A DNA stretch of 64,000 bases. It comes from a virus. Of the stretch, positions 33,901 to 44,587 are shown piece after piece. The notes beneath the pieces were generated by a model. It worked only from the letters and a program-made list of their open reading frames with translations. It did no database searches and was not told the DNA's origin. The position numbers and the translations under genes were made by a program. Positions within the stretch are counted from its first letter, which is position 1, and each line of letters begins with the position of its first letter. The DNA is taken from the IMG/VR virus record IMGVR_UViG_3300009129_000005, positions 59,389 through 123,388 of that record, one strand, 5' to 3'.

Positions 33901-34145
33901 TTGAATCAAGCAATTGGGAATTTGGTGAAACATTTTACTTTACAGAACTAGCGGCATATGTACATAAAGAACTCGCTGGTGTATTAAGTAGTTTTGTTAT
34001 TGTACCACAAGGAGCAGGTAGTGTATTTGGTGATATGTTTGAATATACACCAAACACAGATGAACTTATTATAGCAGATGTAGATGTAGATGATATTGAT
34101 ATTATTGAAAACATCACAGACGCAAACATTAAAGCAGGAAGTTAA
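30966..34145 (+). CDS. gp6: Baseplate wedge protein gp6
   Basis: 1059 residues, against 660 in T4, so about 400 extra residues lie mainly in the middle. N-terminus (YESYINANFQAFDYDTIRTA, YPENYNDWIESAEFVSLLDVVA, YRVDMNARNNFLSTSERQESV) is the gp6 core. Near residue 410, ENAPKNYASQDRMITAQDYNTML is the typical J-like motif. C-terminal LFGSNITDSDLKSKTVSAIN and ELAAYVHKELAGVLSSFVIV are also gp6-like. It forms the inner iris ring of the baseplate. Confidence 0.93.
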   Translation: MAQKSRQNKLFAAEDFTVIYESYINANFQAFDYDTIRTAMVDYVRNNYPENYNDWIESAEFVSLLDVVAQFGHNLAYRVDMNARNNFLSTSERQESVYKLAEFLGYQPRRNVPAYGELKVVSVKTNENIIGSDGTSLGGTDIKYEVSNNVSNLDDFITIMNSVLQNSNHYGSPKKSVVINNITTEFYDLNNNPNQFKFDVNGAVLGSSSTFNVISSDYDNTTKSFAEKSPDSAGSFGIYFKNDGKGINSVNTGFFFGVKQGTLQYEDFTIDTPIDSMSLDVTSKNVNDTDVWVQNIDSTGGIVKEWTKVTDVNSNVIYNNLATGERDIFSVKTREDNKISILFPDSTFGNIPKDTIRVWYRTSANSTYVLRPDDLTSKKIQINYTGFDGNTYVAAFTMQLKQSVSTASSNETIDEIRENAPKNYASQDRMITAQDYNTMLGNSNGGIVKIKSVNRTFSGHSRYSKFIDPTGTYSNLYLTGNDAEIRSADNLEESATASTENAKLIYEKYVKDILNNDEFVNLYYTRFRKHFVALAVTAGHFDGTIDSGTGFSADTTETVEASSTYTWNTDSTTASNILNGYFTDPANAIKRVGTTVTDYTQYITPGALIKFKHIDTTVTPNVTTTKWAKVVDIVGHGLGIEGTGSNAGQPTGKKSDGTGAIVLDVGIPTGSTIEIVYPGLSKKFSTREQEIITDLLEAKRSFTIKYSPATKAWVADVTPAVFNATTTFPTDFDTADASWVIYFNYADTSYNIYLRTLGIKFKSSKVNLGNIRNELEIGTYTKKAKRDIITMLGSDGTNITNKGTFYVYGYNVYVNYSDYRLTLIDGNADARPDNPDTFRDVVGVGKTTLLATADVPVNFQWEHIAADNQVVDPSFTNIIDVFALSKTYDTEYKNYLNDVIITEPTPPTSYQLGTQFAGLDGKKAISDTIVYKPVKYKPMFGTHAESHLKARFRIIKLFGSNITDSDLKSKTVSAINAFFESSNWEFGETFYFTELAAYVHKELAGVLSSFVIVPQGAGSVFGDMFEYTPNTDELIIADVDVDDIDIIENITDANIKAGS

Positions 34146-34148
34146 TAA

Positions 34149-37100
34149 ATGGCTAAGAAACGATCAGGACAGCAAACGGTCAATAATGTAAAATCTAGTA
34201 ACTTCTTACCTACTGTTTTTCAAACAGAACTTAATAAAAGTTGGTTAGATAGTACACTTGATCAAATGGTTTCTAAAGGACCACTTGAGAATATAGATGG
34301 TTACATTGGAAGTAGAAACGGAAAAGTATCATTAGCAAGTGACGACTACTTAGAAACAAAAGAAACTAAAAGCCAATTAAAACCTGCAGTCGTTTCATAT
34401 AATAAACAAAAAGAATTAACTAATGCAATTACATTTGATGATATTGCAAATTCTATTAATACAAACTTTAGCACATATAACTATAATGCGGCATATGCTT
34501 CAGACAGATATAGTTTTAATCCGCCAATTAATATTGATAAGTTTGTTAACTATACCAACTATCGTTGGGTAGAAGAATTACCTGTATACGAAAGTATATG
34601 GACAGGTTCAGCTAAAAATCCAATAACAGATATACAAACTAACGGCAAGTCACAACTAGTAGATGATAACAATACATTTACAGTTGAGAACAATATGCTT
34701 ATTAAGTTTACTGGTTCTGGATGGAACGCAAGTGTTTTAAACAAAACATATATAGTAGCAGGCTCGGCAGGTAAACATAAATTATACGAATATATAGATG
34801 AGAACGGTGTTAGAGTATATAACAACACAGTAAAACATTCAGAAAACAATGATGGTGTGTGGCATAACAATGTATTATTTAATGCAGAATTAAATACAAA
34901 CTACAATGGATATAATGCTGGCACTGTTGAGTCACCAGAGCAATTAGTAACACACTACAATAATACTAATCCAAGATTACCATTTTTTGATGGGTTTAAC
35001 TTCCCACAACTAACATCTAATCCTACACAACTTATTAGTGATATGCTTGTAAAATTTACAGGCAGTTGGGTACACAGTGGTATAACAAATAGTACTGATA
35101 TATTTTCAATAACAATTAATGCTACTACTGGTGATATAGCAATAACAGCGGCAACAGCTGCCCAAATAATATCTGCAAATGAAACATTATCACCTGACAA
35201 TAATTTAATGTATGATGAAGGCAATGCAGTAACCCCACAAAAAGATTATATTGTTATTACAAAAGATGACCCATTTCAAACTGCATGGAGTAGAGCTAAC
35301 CATTGGGTTAATATTAGTACAATTAATAAACTAGTTGACCTGATACCTACTTACGATTTTACTGAAATTAAAAATATTAAAAGAAAAGCACAAAGGCCTA
35401 TCATAGAATATAATGCTGGTATAAACTTATGGAACCAAGCAGAACACACAGGCGTTCAATACTTAGGAGCAGTACACGGATTAGCACAAGCAGACGCTAA
35501 GCCAACTACAGTAGGTGACAAGTATCTTTACATTGATAATAGTGATTACAAACTTTATACAGTTGCATCAGGAACAGATACTTCAGTAGATTTAACAGAC
35601 AATGATACGTTCTCTATTAAATCTACTTTACATACTTCATGGGTAGAAGCAGATGGTTATTGTATTGATGGTACAATTACACTAGCACAACAAAAAACAA
35701 AAATCAATCAATATCCTTTATATAAATTTTATAACATGGAAGGTGAATCATTAGAAGGTGGATGTGGTAAGTCATTTACAGGTGATAAGATTTTTGGTTA
35801 CAAAGTAGGAACAGGTACAAACGATACAGAGCTAGGATTTCCATTAAGTTTTAAAGATACACCAAAGGGTGCTGAATATGAATTTGAAAACTTTATTTTA
35901 ACTAACAAGTATTATACTAATCACTCAAACGCAGAATACTCAAAAGCAACTTATTCAAAAGATCAAATAGGATACAATTTATTTAAGCAGAACAATGTAC
36001 TAAAAACTATATATACACCAGCTGGCAATATAGCAGGTGCATTTGAAAATGCACAATATAAAATAGAAGCAATAGATGCACCATTAACAATCCCATATGG
36101 ATATAATAACTGGAGACCAACATCAACATATTTAATTCATAATATAGACAACGATGTTTCTATTACTATTGCTCATGACAATGGAACTACTCACACAACA
36201 CGCACAGGTAATGCAGAACTATATACAGTAGGTGAAAACCAAACAGTTGTATTTGAGAATTTAACAGGATTAGCATTAACAGTTGTTTCATATGGTGTAG
36301 ATATTGAATCAACATCTATACCAGAAATTTCATTTGCAAGGTCAGGACAAAAAATAACTTTAGTAACAAGTGCATCTAGTAACAATACTCATTTTGATAT
36401 TGTTGCAGGCGGAACAACAGTATTACAATCATTTATTGTAACTCAACAATGGGATAATTCATTTTACAAACTTACAGTAAACGGTAACAACATAGAACCA
36501 GCAAAAGTAACTATAGGTGCAACAACTGTTACAATAGACGAAAGTGCATTTGCAATTAATGACTTAGTTGACTTTAGTTGGCGAAATAATGACTTAGCAA
36601 ATAAAACAACTAATATAAGTTTACCAGATGTACATATCCATAACGCAAACAACACAGCTATTGAAACATTTACAATGAGCGAAACTATTAACCACTGGAC
36701 AGATAAACTAAATGCAATGCCAGGGTTCGATGGCAATATGCTTGGTGATAATAATTTTGCTAGTATACCTCATACAACACACCACGGTGGCACAATCTTT
36801 ATGCATGAGAATATTAGTGCAATGCATGATATTAATTATTCTAATAACAATTTAACAATTACAGGAGCATTAGTTGAGCAAGGAAAAGAGTTTGATGCAT
36901 TTAGAACAAGAGTAGGTGCCCAAGCAAGACGATTATATACATTAGGTACTACAACTATACAAGCATTAACAGATAGTGCAATAACTGAAATTCTTAGAAA
37001 CAAACAAAAAAGTAAATTATACAACACGTCTAATATGCTTTATACAGATTTAATTAATAAACATGAATTTGATTTAGAAGATGCAGACCCGGCAAACTTT

Positions 37101-40100
37101 ACTAAAACATTTAAAACAAGATTTACATTTAACGGTGATACTAATATTAGAGATCACGTATACGTTTACTTAACAGAAAACAATGGTAGCAACGTACAAG
37201 TAAGAAAACTTCTTTTAAAAGATAGAGATTATACATTTCTAAGTGATACAGTTACATTAAATGTTACTTATGCCGCATTAGACACTGCTAAGACAGCTCC
37301 TAAAGTAGAAGTTTATCATATTAAAATGGACGAGGAATCTTATGTTCCACCTAGTATGGTTAAACTTGGATTAGCATATGGTGTTGAGCCGCAAGTACAT
37401 GGAAACATTTTATACACACATGATGGTAAACAAATAGATGTAACGGGCAAAGATATTGAAAACATTGGAGCAGGTGCAACGTTTGATCCTGTTAATGCAG
37501 TAATATTTGAAATGGAAAAACGTATATATGCTGGACTAGTTAAAGAAGATGCTATGTACAATGATGAGAGTGAAGGAGTAGATAGATTTAATTCTCCAGT
37601 AGAATACATACCAACTGAACATGTAGGTACATGGTTTAAATTAAATGATTTAAATAATTACGTAGAAAAACATTATTACAAGTGGGCAAGACTTAATAAA
37701 ATTACAAGCCTAAACACAGCTAATTATTATGATGCCGCAGATCCATTTACATGGAATTATAGCACCATAACAATTAGTGGACACTTTACAGGCAATACAT
37801 TACCAGGACATTGGAAGGGTGCGTACACACACTTATTTGGAACATGCACACCACACATTACTCCGTGGCATATGTTAGGTTACGCATTTAAGCCAACTTG
37901 GTGGGATGCAAATTATAGTTGGACAGATGCAACTAAACGTACAGCATTATTAAATGCATTGAGTAAAGGTATTATTTCAAATCCAAGTAGCAATACAACA
38001 CAAGTAATAAGAAATGCAAGACACTCTTGGGATTTTACAACTAAGTGTCCAGTTAAAGCAGATGGCACACTGGAAGATCCTAGCACAGTATTAGGCATGC
38101 CAGCAAATATTGATAAAGAAAAAGAATTTGTATTTGGTGATTGGGGACCTGTAGAAGCACAATGGAGACTAAGTGCATTTGGTCAATCTATGATGCTAGA
38201 CGCAGTATTAAAATTAAATCCTGCAAAAGCATGGACAGACTTTTTTCAACCTGGTGTTATTGGCAAACATAACGCAATTATAAGAAATACAAATCATTAT
38301 AATAAATTATTGCCTGCAACAGGTGATTATAAAATTCCAGGAAAAATATATGAGAACAGCATTGAGAGTTTAACACTTAATAGTAACTCATCAAACACAT
38401 TAGAAAAAACAGGATATTTTAATATATTAGATGATAGCAAAAGTACTATTGCTAGAGCAAGATATAGACTTACTGTACCAAGTGCAAGTACAGGAACAGC
38501 AGAAGTTCTTAGTTTAATAGAACGTGGGCTAGACTTTACTGGGCAACCAATTGTTTCATATGTTGGATCTGATTCAGTACTAAATCCTATAGATGTTGCA
38601 ATAAAACTTAAACAAGTTCCATTTACAGCAAATGGAATAGCACAAGCACAATACAACTATATAATTAGAAATAGCATTGACGTTAGTTTAGAAGACTTAT
38701 ATAAAAATTTAACAACTAAATTACAAGCAAAACTAAACGGTTTTACTAGTAAACATTTAATAAATGTATCTGCAGAAACTAGTGTAGTGGGTGACTTTGA
38801 ATTAGGAATTGCTGATTTTAATGTTAGCATGTATGAAGGTTCTGTTACAGAACTAGTTACAGCAAGTTTATTAGTTATTACAAAAACACTTACTGGTTAT
38901 AAAGTAGCAGGTATTAATAATAACACTAGAGAGTTTAAATTTTATGAACCGAACTTAGTAAGCCCAACAGATTATACAACACAAACTATTGCTGGGCAAA
39001 CAGTAAGACGATATAATAAATTTGTTACAACACCAAGTATTGTTGAGTATGATGCAGAATTTGAAAAACTACAAGACATGTATAATTTTATACGAGGCTA
39101 TTGGAATTGGATGGAAACAAGCGGGTATACACCTGCTTACGATGGTGACAGCTCTGCTAGTGATTTTGTTACATGGGCATTACGTGCAGAAGTTAATAAC
39201 GGATATATTTTACAAATAGGTAGAGAAATTAAATTTAAACCAACAAGTGGTCATGTATATGAGTATAACCAATTAGAATATAATAGCAATGATATTTTAT
39301 TAACGGATTCTACTAGAATAGAAAATAGCAAGTTAGGTATTAAACGTGCTGATGGAACAACTTCAATTGAAACAAAAAATAAAGAATTTATAGGAAGTGT
39401 TACCAGTGCTGTTTTAGATTACGAACATATTATTATATTTGAAAACAAAACAGCATTAGGAGTAAATATTTTTGATGACGTTAAAAATAATAGTCAAGAA
39501 CGACTTCGATTAAAAGGACAAAGAACACAAAATTGGACAGGTGAAAAGAAAGCACCTGGTTACTTAGTATTTAATGATAGCATTGTACAAAACTTTGACA
39601 GTGCAGTACAAAGCATTGATGATATGTACAGAACAGATGTAGATCATTTTAATGAGTCATTTTCAAAAGCAAAAGATTTAACAATAGGAAATGTAGAAGG
39701 ACTGTTATTAGATAATTTAGGTATTAATAAAAACGTACTAACAAACTATCATCAAGGTATGATAAAAGAAAAAGGTACAAAGGGTGCAGTAGAACATATA
39801 GGTAAAAGTGATATACTACATAATAGTGAAACAAAAGTTTCCGCATACGAACAATATATGTTTAGGCAATCACATTTAGGTAATGACGATTTTGATAATG
39901 CACTTGAAATAGAAATAGTTTCGAGCGATGTTAATTCATCACCTCAAGTAATAACCCTTGATAAAACATCTACAGATTCTAATGTAATTGTAGCAACTAG
40001 TGATAAAATTGTTAATGATAAATCTATTACATTTGATACATTAAGTTATGAAGATTCAAATTCTGACATACTTACAGGAGGCGAGGCTCTAGCTACTGAA

Positions 40101-43100
40101 ACAAAATATAGAGTATTAAATTCAACTAAATTAAGTTCTGTATTTGACAGTACTGCTGATTATGCAATAATTCCTACATGGAGCCCTATAGTTAGTTATA
40201 AAAAAGGTGATCAAGTACGTTTCAGAGGTGAGTTGTGGAAATGTAATACAAACTTTACTGGCTTAGATGTAGTAGCACCAGCTATAGAAGTAACAACACC
40301 ATTAGCAACAGATCAACAAATACTTACATACGGAACAGTAGCAAACATTGCTGGAACAACAGTTACTATTGAGAAAACAAATCTAGCATATAATGATATT
40401 GTTGCTACAGGTTCATCTTTTACTCCATTCTTAGAAAGCGAAACTCTTAGTATCGCAGGTGAAACAATTACATTTAATAAACAAGAAAGTATACCTACAG
40501 TAATAGGACCAGCAGTTATACTTGGTGAAGCAGGACCTGTTTCATTTACTGATGTAACTGGCAAGAGCATTACTATTAATATTAGACATGGTACAAATGG
40601 TGATAGTAATACAGTAATTGATTTTGATACAACACCAGCAAACGTAGTTGAAAACTTTACAGGCGATGGAACTACAACACAATTTACAATAGCACAAACA
40701 ATGTCGGGTGCTACTTACATGGTAGACAGTATAACAGTTAACGGTGTAACACAAAATGTAACAACAGACTATACACAAAATTTGCAAATTATTACTTTTG
40801 TAAATGCACCAGCAAATAGTGCCGCTATTGTTATAACATTAGTACACACGCCACACCAGATGAGTTCAACACAAATTAGAGATCGTATTAATTCTTATGG
40901 TATAGCAAACTTAACAGCATCACTTGAAACAGCAGGCACTATTGAAGTATTACAATTAAGTTATCAAGATACTGATGTAGAAAATGAATTAGTCTTGGAA
41001 GCGGGTTCAACTAATAACGATTTAGGATTCATTACAAGTCCAATAAATCAACAGATAGTTAAAGCACAACCACAACAAGGAGTACTTACTCCAACTAATT
41101 TAACTGTAGAAGAAGTTAGAGATCAGATTAATAATACATCTGTTCTTCCAACAAATATAACAGCAACAGTCGCTAGTGGTAATATTGTATTAACAGATAC
41201 AACAGGATCAACCCCATTATTAATATCTGGAACAGCAAGAACAAAATTAGGTTTAGATGCAAGTTATCCAGTAAGTACATATTCAGCTAATCGCTCAGCA
41301 ACATATTCAGAAGCAGTAGCAGATATACAAGCGGCTCTTACAGCGGCAAGTATAACAGATGTTAGTATTGTTGTAATTGGAAACGCAATTAAAATAACAT
41401 CAACTGCGGCAAGTTTAACTTTAGGTGATACTACTTTTAATAGCCAAACAGGATTACAAACAGGAACTATATATGCGGCAGAAGGTAATATTGATAATAT
41501 ATGGGACAGCGATCATGCATCTTACTTTGATGCAATAACTGCCGACCCAGCATTATATAACATACTAGTAGCAGACGATAGTGATTTTGAAATTACTTCT
41601 TCTGGTGCAGTACAAACAAAGTTCTGGGGATGGAATGTTCTTCAAGTAACACAAAGACGACAAGATGTTTCAGGAGTACTTACTACTACACCATTATATA
41701 GTTTACCAAGTGCGGCTAAAAATGCGGCTTCATCAAATCCTACTACATGTGGTATATGTGCAGGTACTTCAAGTAAAGATGGTAATGATGCTGAAATAAC
41801 AACTAACCTTCCACACGGATTACAAGTAGGTGATTGGGTACAATTATTAAACACAGATACTACACCAAACATAGATGGAATACACAAAGTAACAAAAGTA
41901 GATGCAAACGACAATCAAATATTTTATATAGACGAGTACATTGAACATTGTGGTAATGCAGTATCAATTATGCCATTAGTAACTACTAGATTTACAAACA
42001 TAGATCAAAGAGACGGAGATGGTACTGTAACATATAATAATATAACAGGTGCAGAGAGTCTTGCACGTTGGAATATTCCAACTGATGCATATACTTTCCT
42101 TAGTTATGTAGATGCAGTTAGAGGAACATATGTATACAAAAAAGGTACAACACTTGCTACTAGAATTAATAAAACAAGGCCTACTAATAAAGATATAGAC
42201 AGTGTAGTAATTTATAATCATAAAGAAAATAAATCAAAAGTGCAATTAGAAGTATGGGATCCAATGAGAAAGATTATTCCTGGTATAGCTCAACAAAATT
42301 TAGATTATATTAATTTCTCTGACAATGCAATTTATACCACATCAACTGATACTAATCATCTTGTAGACTTAGATAATGCATGGGGTGAAGAACAAATAGG
42401 AACTAGATGGTGGGATATAAGTAAAGCAAGATACTATGATTACGACCAAGGCGGGTCGGTTAATAAGACAGCCGCTTGGGGATACTTATACCCAGGAGCA
42501 GAAATTGTTGTTTGGGAATGGATTAAATCAAGTGTAGCACCAGATGATTATGCTGATGCAGTAACTAATTTAACAGAAATGTTTGGAACAATAGCAACTG
42601 GTGAAGCATACTCTGTTTACGATAATGTTGCAAAAGAAACATTATATTACTATACAACAGAAAAAGAATATAATAGACAAACAGGATCTTATAATGATGT
42701 ATATTATTATTGGGTTAAAGATAAAACAACAATGTCAGATACAAGAACATTATCAGCATATGATGTTGCTAGTATGATTGAAAATCCAACAGCAAGTGGT
42801 GTTAGTTGGTTTGCAGTTATAAGCGAAAACGAAATTATCATTGATAATATTAATTATTATATAGAAGATAAAAATACTGTATTACAAATTAATAAAGCAG
42901 GTAATAAATTTAACTCACATAACGAATGGATGCTTATTGCAAAAGATTCAGATTTAATTCCAGAGTATTATATAAATGCTATGAAACGTAATTTTGCTGG
43001 TAGAGATGGTAGTAAAACACCATTGCCATATTCAACATTACATAAGTTTAATAGATACGGTGATGATATGACTATTGGTCAAACATGGTTTAATAATTTA

Positions 43101-44543
43101 TCGGATGCCAGAAGAAATGCTATAGTAACACTTAATACTCAATTGAAAAATATTAATCTAAATGATGAATTTGAACATACATGGGATAGAACATTTATAA
43201 CTAATAACTTTCCTACATTGTTATGGAATTGGGTAGACTATGAATTAAAATCATATACAGGAACACTTAATCATACAACAACAATTACAATATATTCAGA
43301 TTTAGATACTATAGATAAAGATTATCATTCAGTAGCTAAATTAAATATATTTGATAACACTGATCAACTTGACAGAAGTGAGATATACGCATACAACGAA
43401 TCAACTAGTAAGTGGGAGTTAGTATTTAAAAAGAATAATACAATTAAATTTGATGAGGCACTATTATCCGCAGTAGGTGGATGGGATAGAAATGTATGGG
43501 ATTCTACACCGTGGGATTTTGCAGACATTGCTGAATATTGGGAAACATTACTAGATGCATTAAACAACGATATATTTGTTCATTATAATAAACATCAAAT
43601 GAATACTTTCTTCTTTAGTGTTATTCACTATGTATTAAGTTCAATGGAACAAACAACTTGGGTTAGAAAAACAACATATATTAGATTAGAATTTGCTGAC
43701 GCAATTAATACAACTACTAAAAAATATACAAAGAGTAAAATTAATAATGTAATAGGATACGTACAAGAAGTTAAACCTTTCCATACTAAGTCAAGTACAG
43801 TACTTACAAAACATACTAACTTAGATGAAGTTGGCCTTACAATAACAGAGGATCCAAAAACAAATATAACTATTAAGCCACAAGCATATGATGGTGTATT
43901 TGGTGGCAACACATATGCAGGTGCATCGGATTGGGGCACAACATATGATGATTACATTACAGGTGAAGGTACAAATATATACAGTGGCCCTGACTTTATA
44001 GCTCCTGAGTTATTCAACTATACAGTTGATGGGCATAACAGAAATAGTTTAGTAGAAATTAGCCCACTTGAATTATTAAGAATTAACGTACAAACAAATG
44101 CTTCAGGTAGTACACATGCAACTACTTCAAGAACATTTGCACACGTACAAGATAATAATGGATATGTAAATGCATATTCATTAACAGAAGCAAAAGAAAC
44201 AACATTAACAGCCGCACTAGATTTAGATGACACAACTATAAGTGTAGCAAGTACAACAGCATTTGATAGTGTTGGTATTGCTTATATAGGCGGCGAGCTA
44301 ATAGAATACGTTGTAGCAGATGCTACAACATTAGGAATTACAAAACGTGAGATTGCTGGAACATTTAGTGTTATAGCAAGTATAGGAGACTCAATAATAA
44401 ATGTAACTAACTCAAAACTTACATTTGCTAATGATGATCCAAGTCATTATCAGTATAACACGTTAAGTGATACAATTTTAAACAGCCCAGGCTCAACACA
44501 GGCACAAGAGTTGCAATCATTAGGCAAGGGTGTAGAATTATAA
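34149..44543 (+). CDS. Giant virion protein, 3464 residues, gp7 position
   Basis: The frame is intact for 10.4 kb; AGGA precedes the ATG three bases after gp6. The N-terminus (SSNFLPTVFQTELNKSWLDSTLDQMV) appears, from memory, in large baseplate-region proteins of marine T4-like phages. Recognisable pieces: a KKGDQVRFRGELWKC element like small carbohydrate-binding modules (about residue 2015), an NFTGDGTTTQFTI/VNGVTQN beta module near 2180, and several aromatic Trp-rich stretches. T4 has gp7 (1032 residues) here, so it may be a fused wedge plus fibre-arm. No cysteine-rich or protease motif seen. Virion protein is inferred from place and composition. Confidence 0.6.
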   Translation: MAKKRSGQQTVNNVKSSNFLPTVFQTELNKSWLDSTLDQMVSKGPLENIDGYIGSRNGKVSLASDDYLETKETKSQLKPAVVSYNKQKELTNAITFDDIANSINTNFSTYNYNAAYASDRYSFNPPINIDKFVNYTNYRWVEELPVYESIWTGSAKNPITDIQTNGKSQLVDDNNTFTVENNMLIKFTGSGWNASVLNKTYIVAGSAGKHKLYEYIDENGVRVYNNTVKHSENNDGVWHNNVLFNAELNTNYNGYNAGTVESPEQLVTHYNNTNPRLPFFDGFNFPQLTSNPTQLISDMLVKFTGSWVHSGITNSTDIFSITINATTGDIAITAATAAQIISANETLSPDNNLMYDEGNAVTPQKDYIVITKDDPFQTAWSRANHWVNISTINKLVDLIPTYDFTEIKNIKRKAQRPIIEYNAGINLWNQAEHTGVQYLGAVHGLAQADAKPTTVGDKYLYIDNSDYKLYTVASGTDTSVDLTDNDTFSIKSTLHTSWVEADGYCIDGTITLAQQKTKINQYPLYKFYNMEGESLEGGCGKSFTGDKIFGYKVGTGTNDTELGFPLSFKDTPKGAEYEFENFILTNKYYTNHSNAEYSKATYSKDQIGYNLFKQNNVLKTIYTPAGNIAGAFENAQYKIEAIDAPLTIPYGYNNWRPTSTYLIHNIDNDVSITIAHDNGTTHTTRTGNAELYTVGENQTVVFENLTGLALTVVSYGVDIESTSIPEISFARSGQKITLVTSASSNNTHFDIVAGGTTVLQSFIVTQQWDNSFYKLTVNGNNIEPAKVTIGATTVTIDESAFAINDLVDFSWRNNDLANKTTNISLPDVHIHNANNTAIETFTMSETINHWTDKLNAMPGFDGNMLGDNNFASIPHTTHHGGTIFMHENISAMHDINYSNNNLTITGALVEQGKEFDAFRTRVGAQARRLYTLGTTTIQALTDSAITEILRNKQKSKLYNTSNMLYTDLINKHEFDLEDADPANFTKTFKTRFTFNGDTNIRDHVYVYLTENNGSNVQVRKLLLKDRDYTFLSDTVTLNVTYAALDTAKTAPKVEVYHIKMDEESYVPPSMVKLGLAYGVEPQVHGNILYTHDGKQIDVTGKDIENIGAGATFDPVNAVIFEMEKRIYAGLVKEDAMYNDESEGVDRFNSPVEYIPTEHVGTWFKLNDLNNYVEKHYYKWARLNKITSLNTANYYDAADPFTWNYSTITISGHFTGNTLPGHWKGAYTHLFGTCTPHITPWHMLGYAFKPTWWDANYSWTDATKRTALLNALSKGIISNPSSNTTQVIRNARHSWDFTTKCPVKADGTLEDPSTVLGMPANIDKEKEFVFGDWGPVEAQWRLSAFGQSMMLDAVLKLNPAKAWTDFFQPGVIGKHNAIIRNTNHYNKLLPATGDYKIPGKIYENSIESLTLNSNSSNTLEKTGYFNILDDSKSTIARARYRLTVPSASTGTAEVLSLIERGLDFTGQPIVSYVGSDSVLNPIDVAIKLKQVPFTANGIAQAQYNYIIRNSIDVSLEDLYKNLTTKLQAKLNGFTSKHLINVSAETSVVGDFELGIADFNVSMYEGSVTELVTASLLVITKTLTGYKVAGINNNTREFKFYEPNLVSPTDYTTQTIAGQTVRRYNKFVTTPSIVEYDAEFEKLQDMYNFIRGYWNWMETSGYTPAYDGDSSASDFVTWALRAEVNNGYILQIGREIKFKPTSGHVYEYNQLEYNSNDILLTDSTRIENSKLGIKRADGTTSIETKNKEFIGSVTSAVLDYEHIIIFENKTALGVNIFDDVKNNSQERLRLKGQRTQNWTGEKKAPGYLVFNDSIVQNFDSAVQSIDDMYRTDVDHFNESFSKAKDLTIGNVEGLLLDNLGINKNVLTNYHQGMIKEKGTKGAVEHIGKSDILHNSETKVSAYEQYMFRQSHLGNDDFDNALEIEIVSSDVNSSPQVITLDKTSTDSNVIVATSDKIVNDKSITFDTLSYEDSNSDILTGGEALATETKYRVLNSTKLSSVFDSTADYAIIPTWSPIVSYKKGDQVRFRGELWKCNTNFTGLDVVAPAIEVTTPLATDQQILTYGTVANIAGTTVTIEKTNLAYNDIVATGSSFTPFLESETLSIAGETITFNKQESIPTVIGPAVILGEAGPVSFTDVTGKSITINIRHGTNGDSNTVIDFDTTPANVVENFTGDGTTTQFTIAQTMSGATYMVDSITVNGVTQNVTTDYTQNLQIITFVNAPANSAAIVITLVHTPHQMSSTQIRDRINSYGIANLTASLETAGTIEVLQLSYQDTDVENELVLEAGSTNNDLGFITSPINQQIVKAQPQQGVLTPTNLTVEEVRDQINNTSVLPTNITATVASGNIVLTDTTGSTPLLISGTARTKLGLDASYPVSTYSANRSATYSEAVADIQAALTAASITDVSIVVIGNAIKITSTAASLTLGDTTFNSQTGLQTGTIYAAEGNIDNIWDSDHASYFDAITADPALYNILVADDSDFEITSSGAVQTKFWGWNVLQVTQRRQDVSGVLTTTPLYSLPSAAKNAASSNPTTCGICAGTSSKDGNDAEITTNLPHGLQVGDWVQLLNTDTTPNIDGIHKVTKVDANDNQIFYIDEYIEHCGNAVSIMPLVTTRFTNIDQRDGDGTVTYNNITGAESLARWNIPTDAYTFLSYVDAVRGTYVYKKGTTLATRINKTRPTNKDIDSVVIYNHKENKSKVQLEVWDPMRKIIPGIAQQNLDYINFSDNAIYTTSTDTNHLVDLDNAWGEEQIGTRWWDISKARYYDYDQGGSVNKTAAWGYLYPGAEIVVWEWIKSSVAPDDYADAVTNLTEMFGTIATGEAYSVYDNVAKETLYYYTTEKEYNRQTGSYNDVYYYWVKDKTTMSDTRTLSAYDVASMIENPTASGVSWFAVISENEIIIDNINYYIEDKNTVLQINKAGNKFNSHNEWMLIAKDSDLIPEYYINAMKRNFAGRDGSKTPLPYSTLHKFNRYGDDMTIGQTWFNNLSDARRNAIVTLNTQLKNINLNDEFEHTWDRTFITNNFPTLLWNWVDYELKSYTGTLNHTTTITIYSDLDTIDKDYHSVAKLNIFDNTDQLDRSEIYAYNESTSKWELVFKKNNTIKFDEALLSAVGGWDRNVWDSTPWDFADIAEYWETLLDALNNDIFVHYNKHQMNTFFFSVIHYVLSSMEQTTWVRKTTYIRLEFADAINTTTKKYTKSKINNVIGYVQEVKPFHTKSSTVLTKHTNLDEVGLTITEDPKTNITIKPQAYDGVFGGNTYAGASDWGTTYDDYITGEGTNIYSGPDFIAPELFNYTVDGHNRNSLVEISPLELLRINVQTNASGSTHATTSRTFAHVQDNNGYVNAYSLTEAKETTLTAALDLDDTTISVASTTAFDSVGIAYIGGELIEYVVADATTLGITKREIAGTFSVIASIGDSIINVTNSKLTFANDDPSHYQYNTLSDTILNSPGSTQAQELQSLGKGVEL

Positions 44544-44560
44544 TATTATTTAATGAATAG

Positions 44561-44568
44561 CATAAATA
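44561..44568 (+). promoter_or_regulatory. Late promoter box CATAAATA
   Basis: Plus-strand box in the 44-base gap before the gene at 44588; predicted start near 44574, followed by AAGGAATAGGA and the ATG. Confidence 0.65.
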
Positions 44569-44587
44569 GTGTATAAGGAATAGGAAT

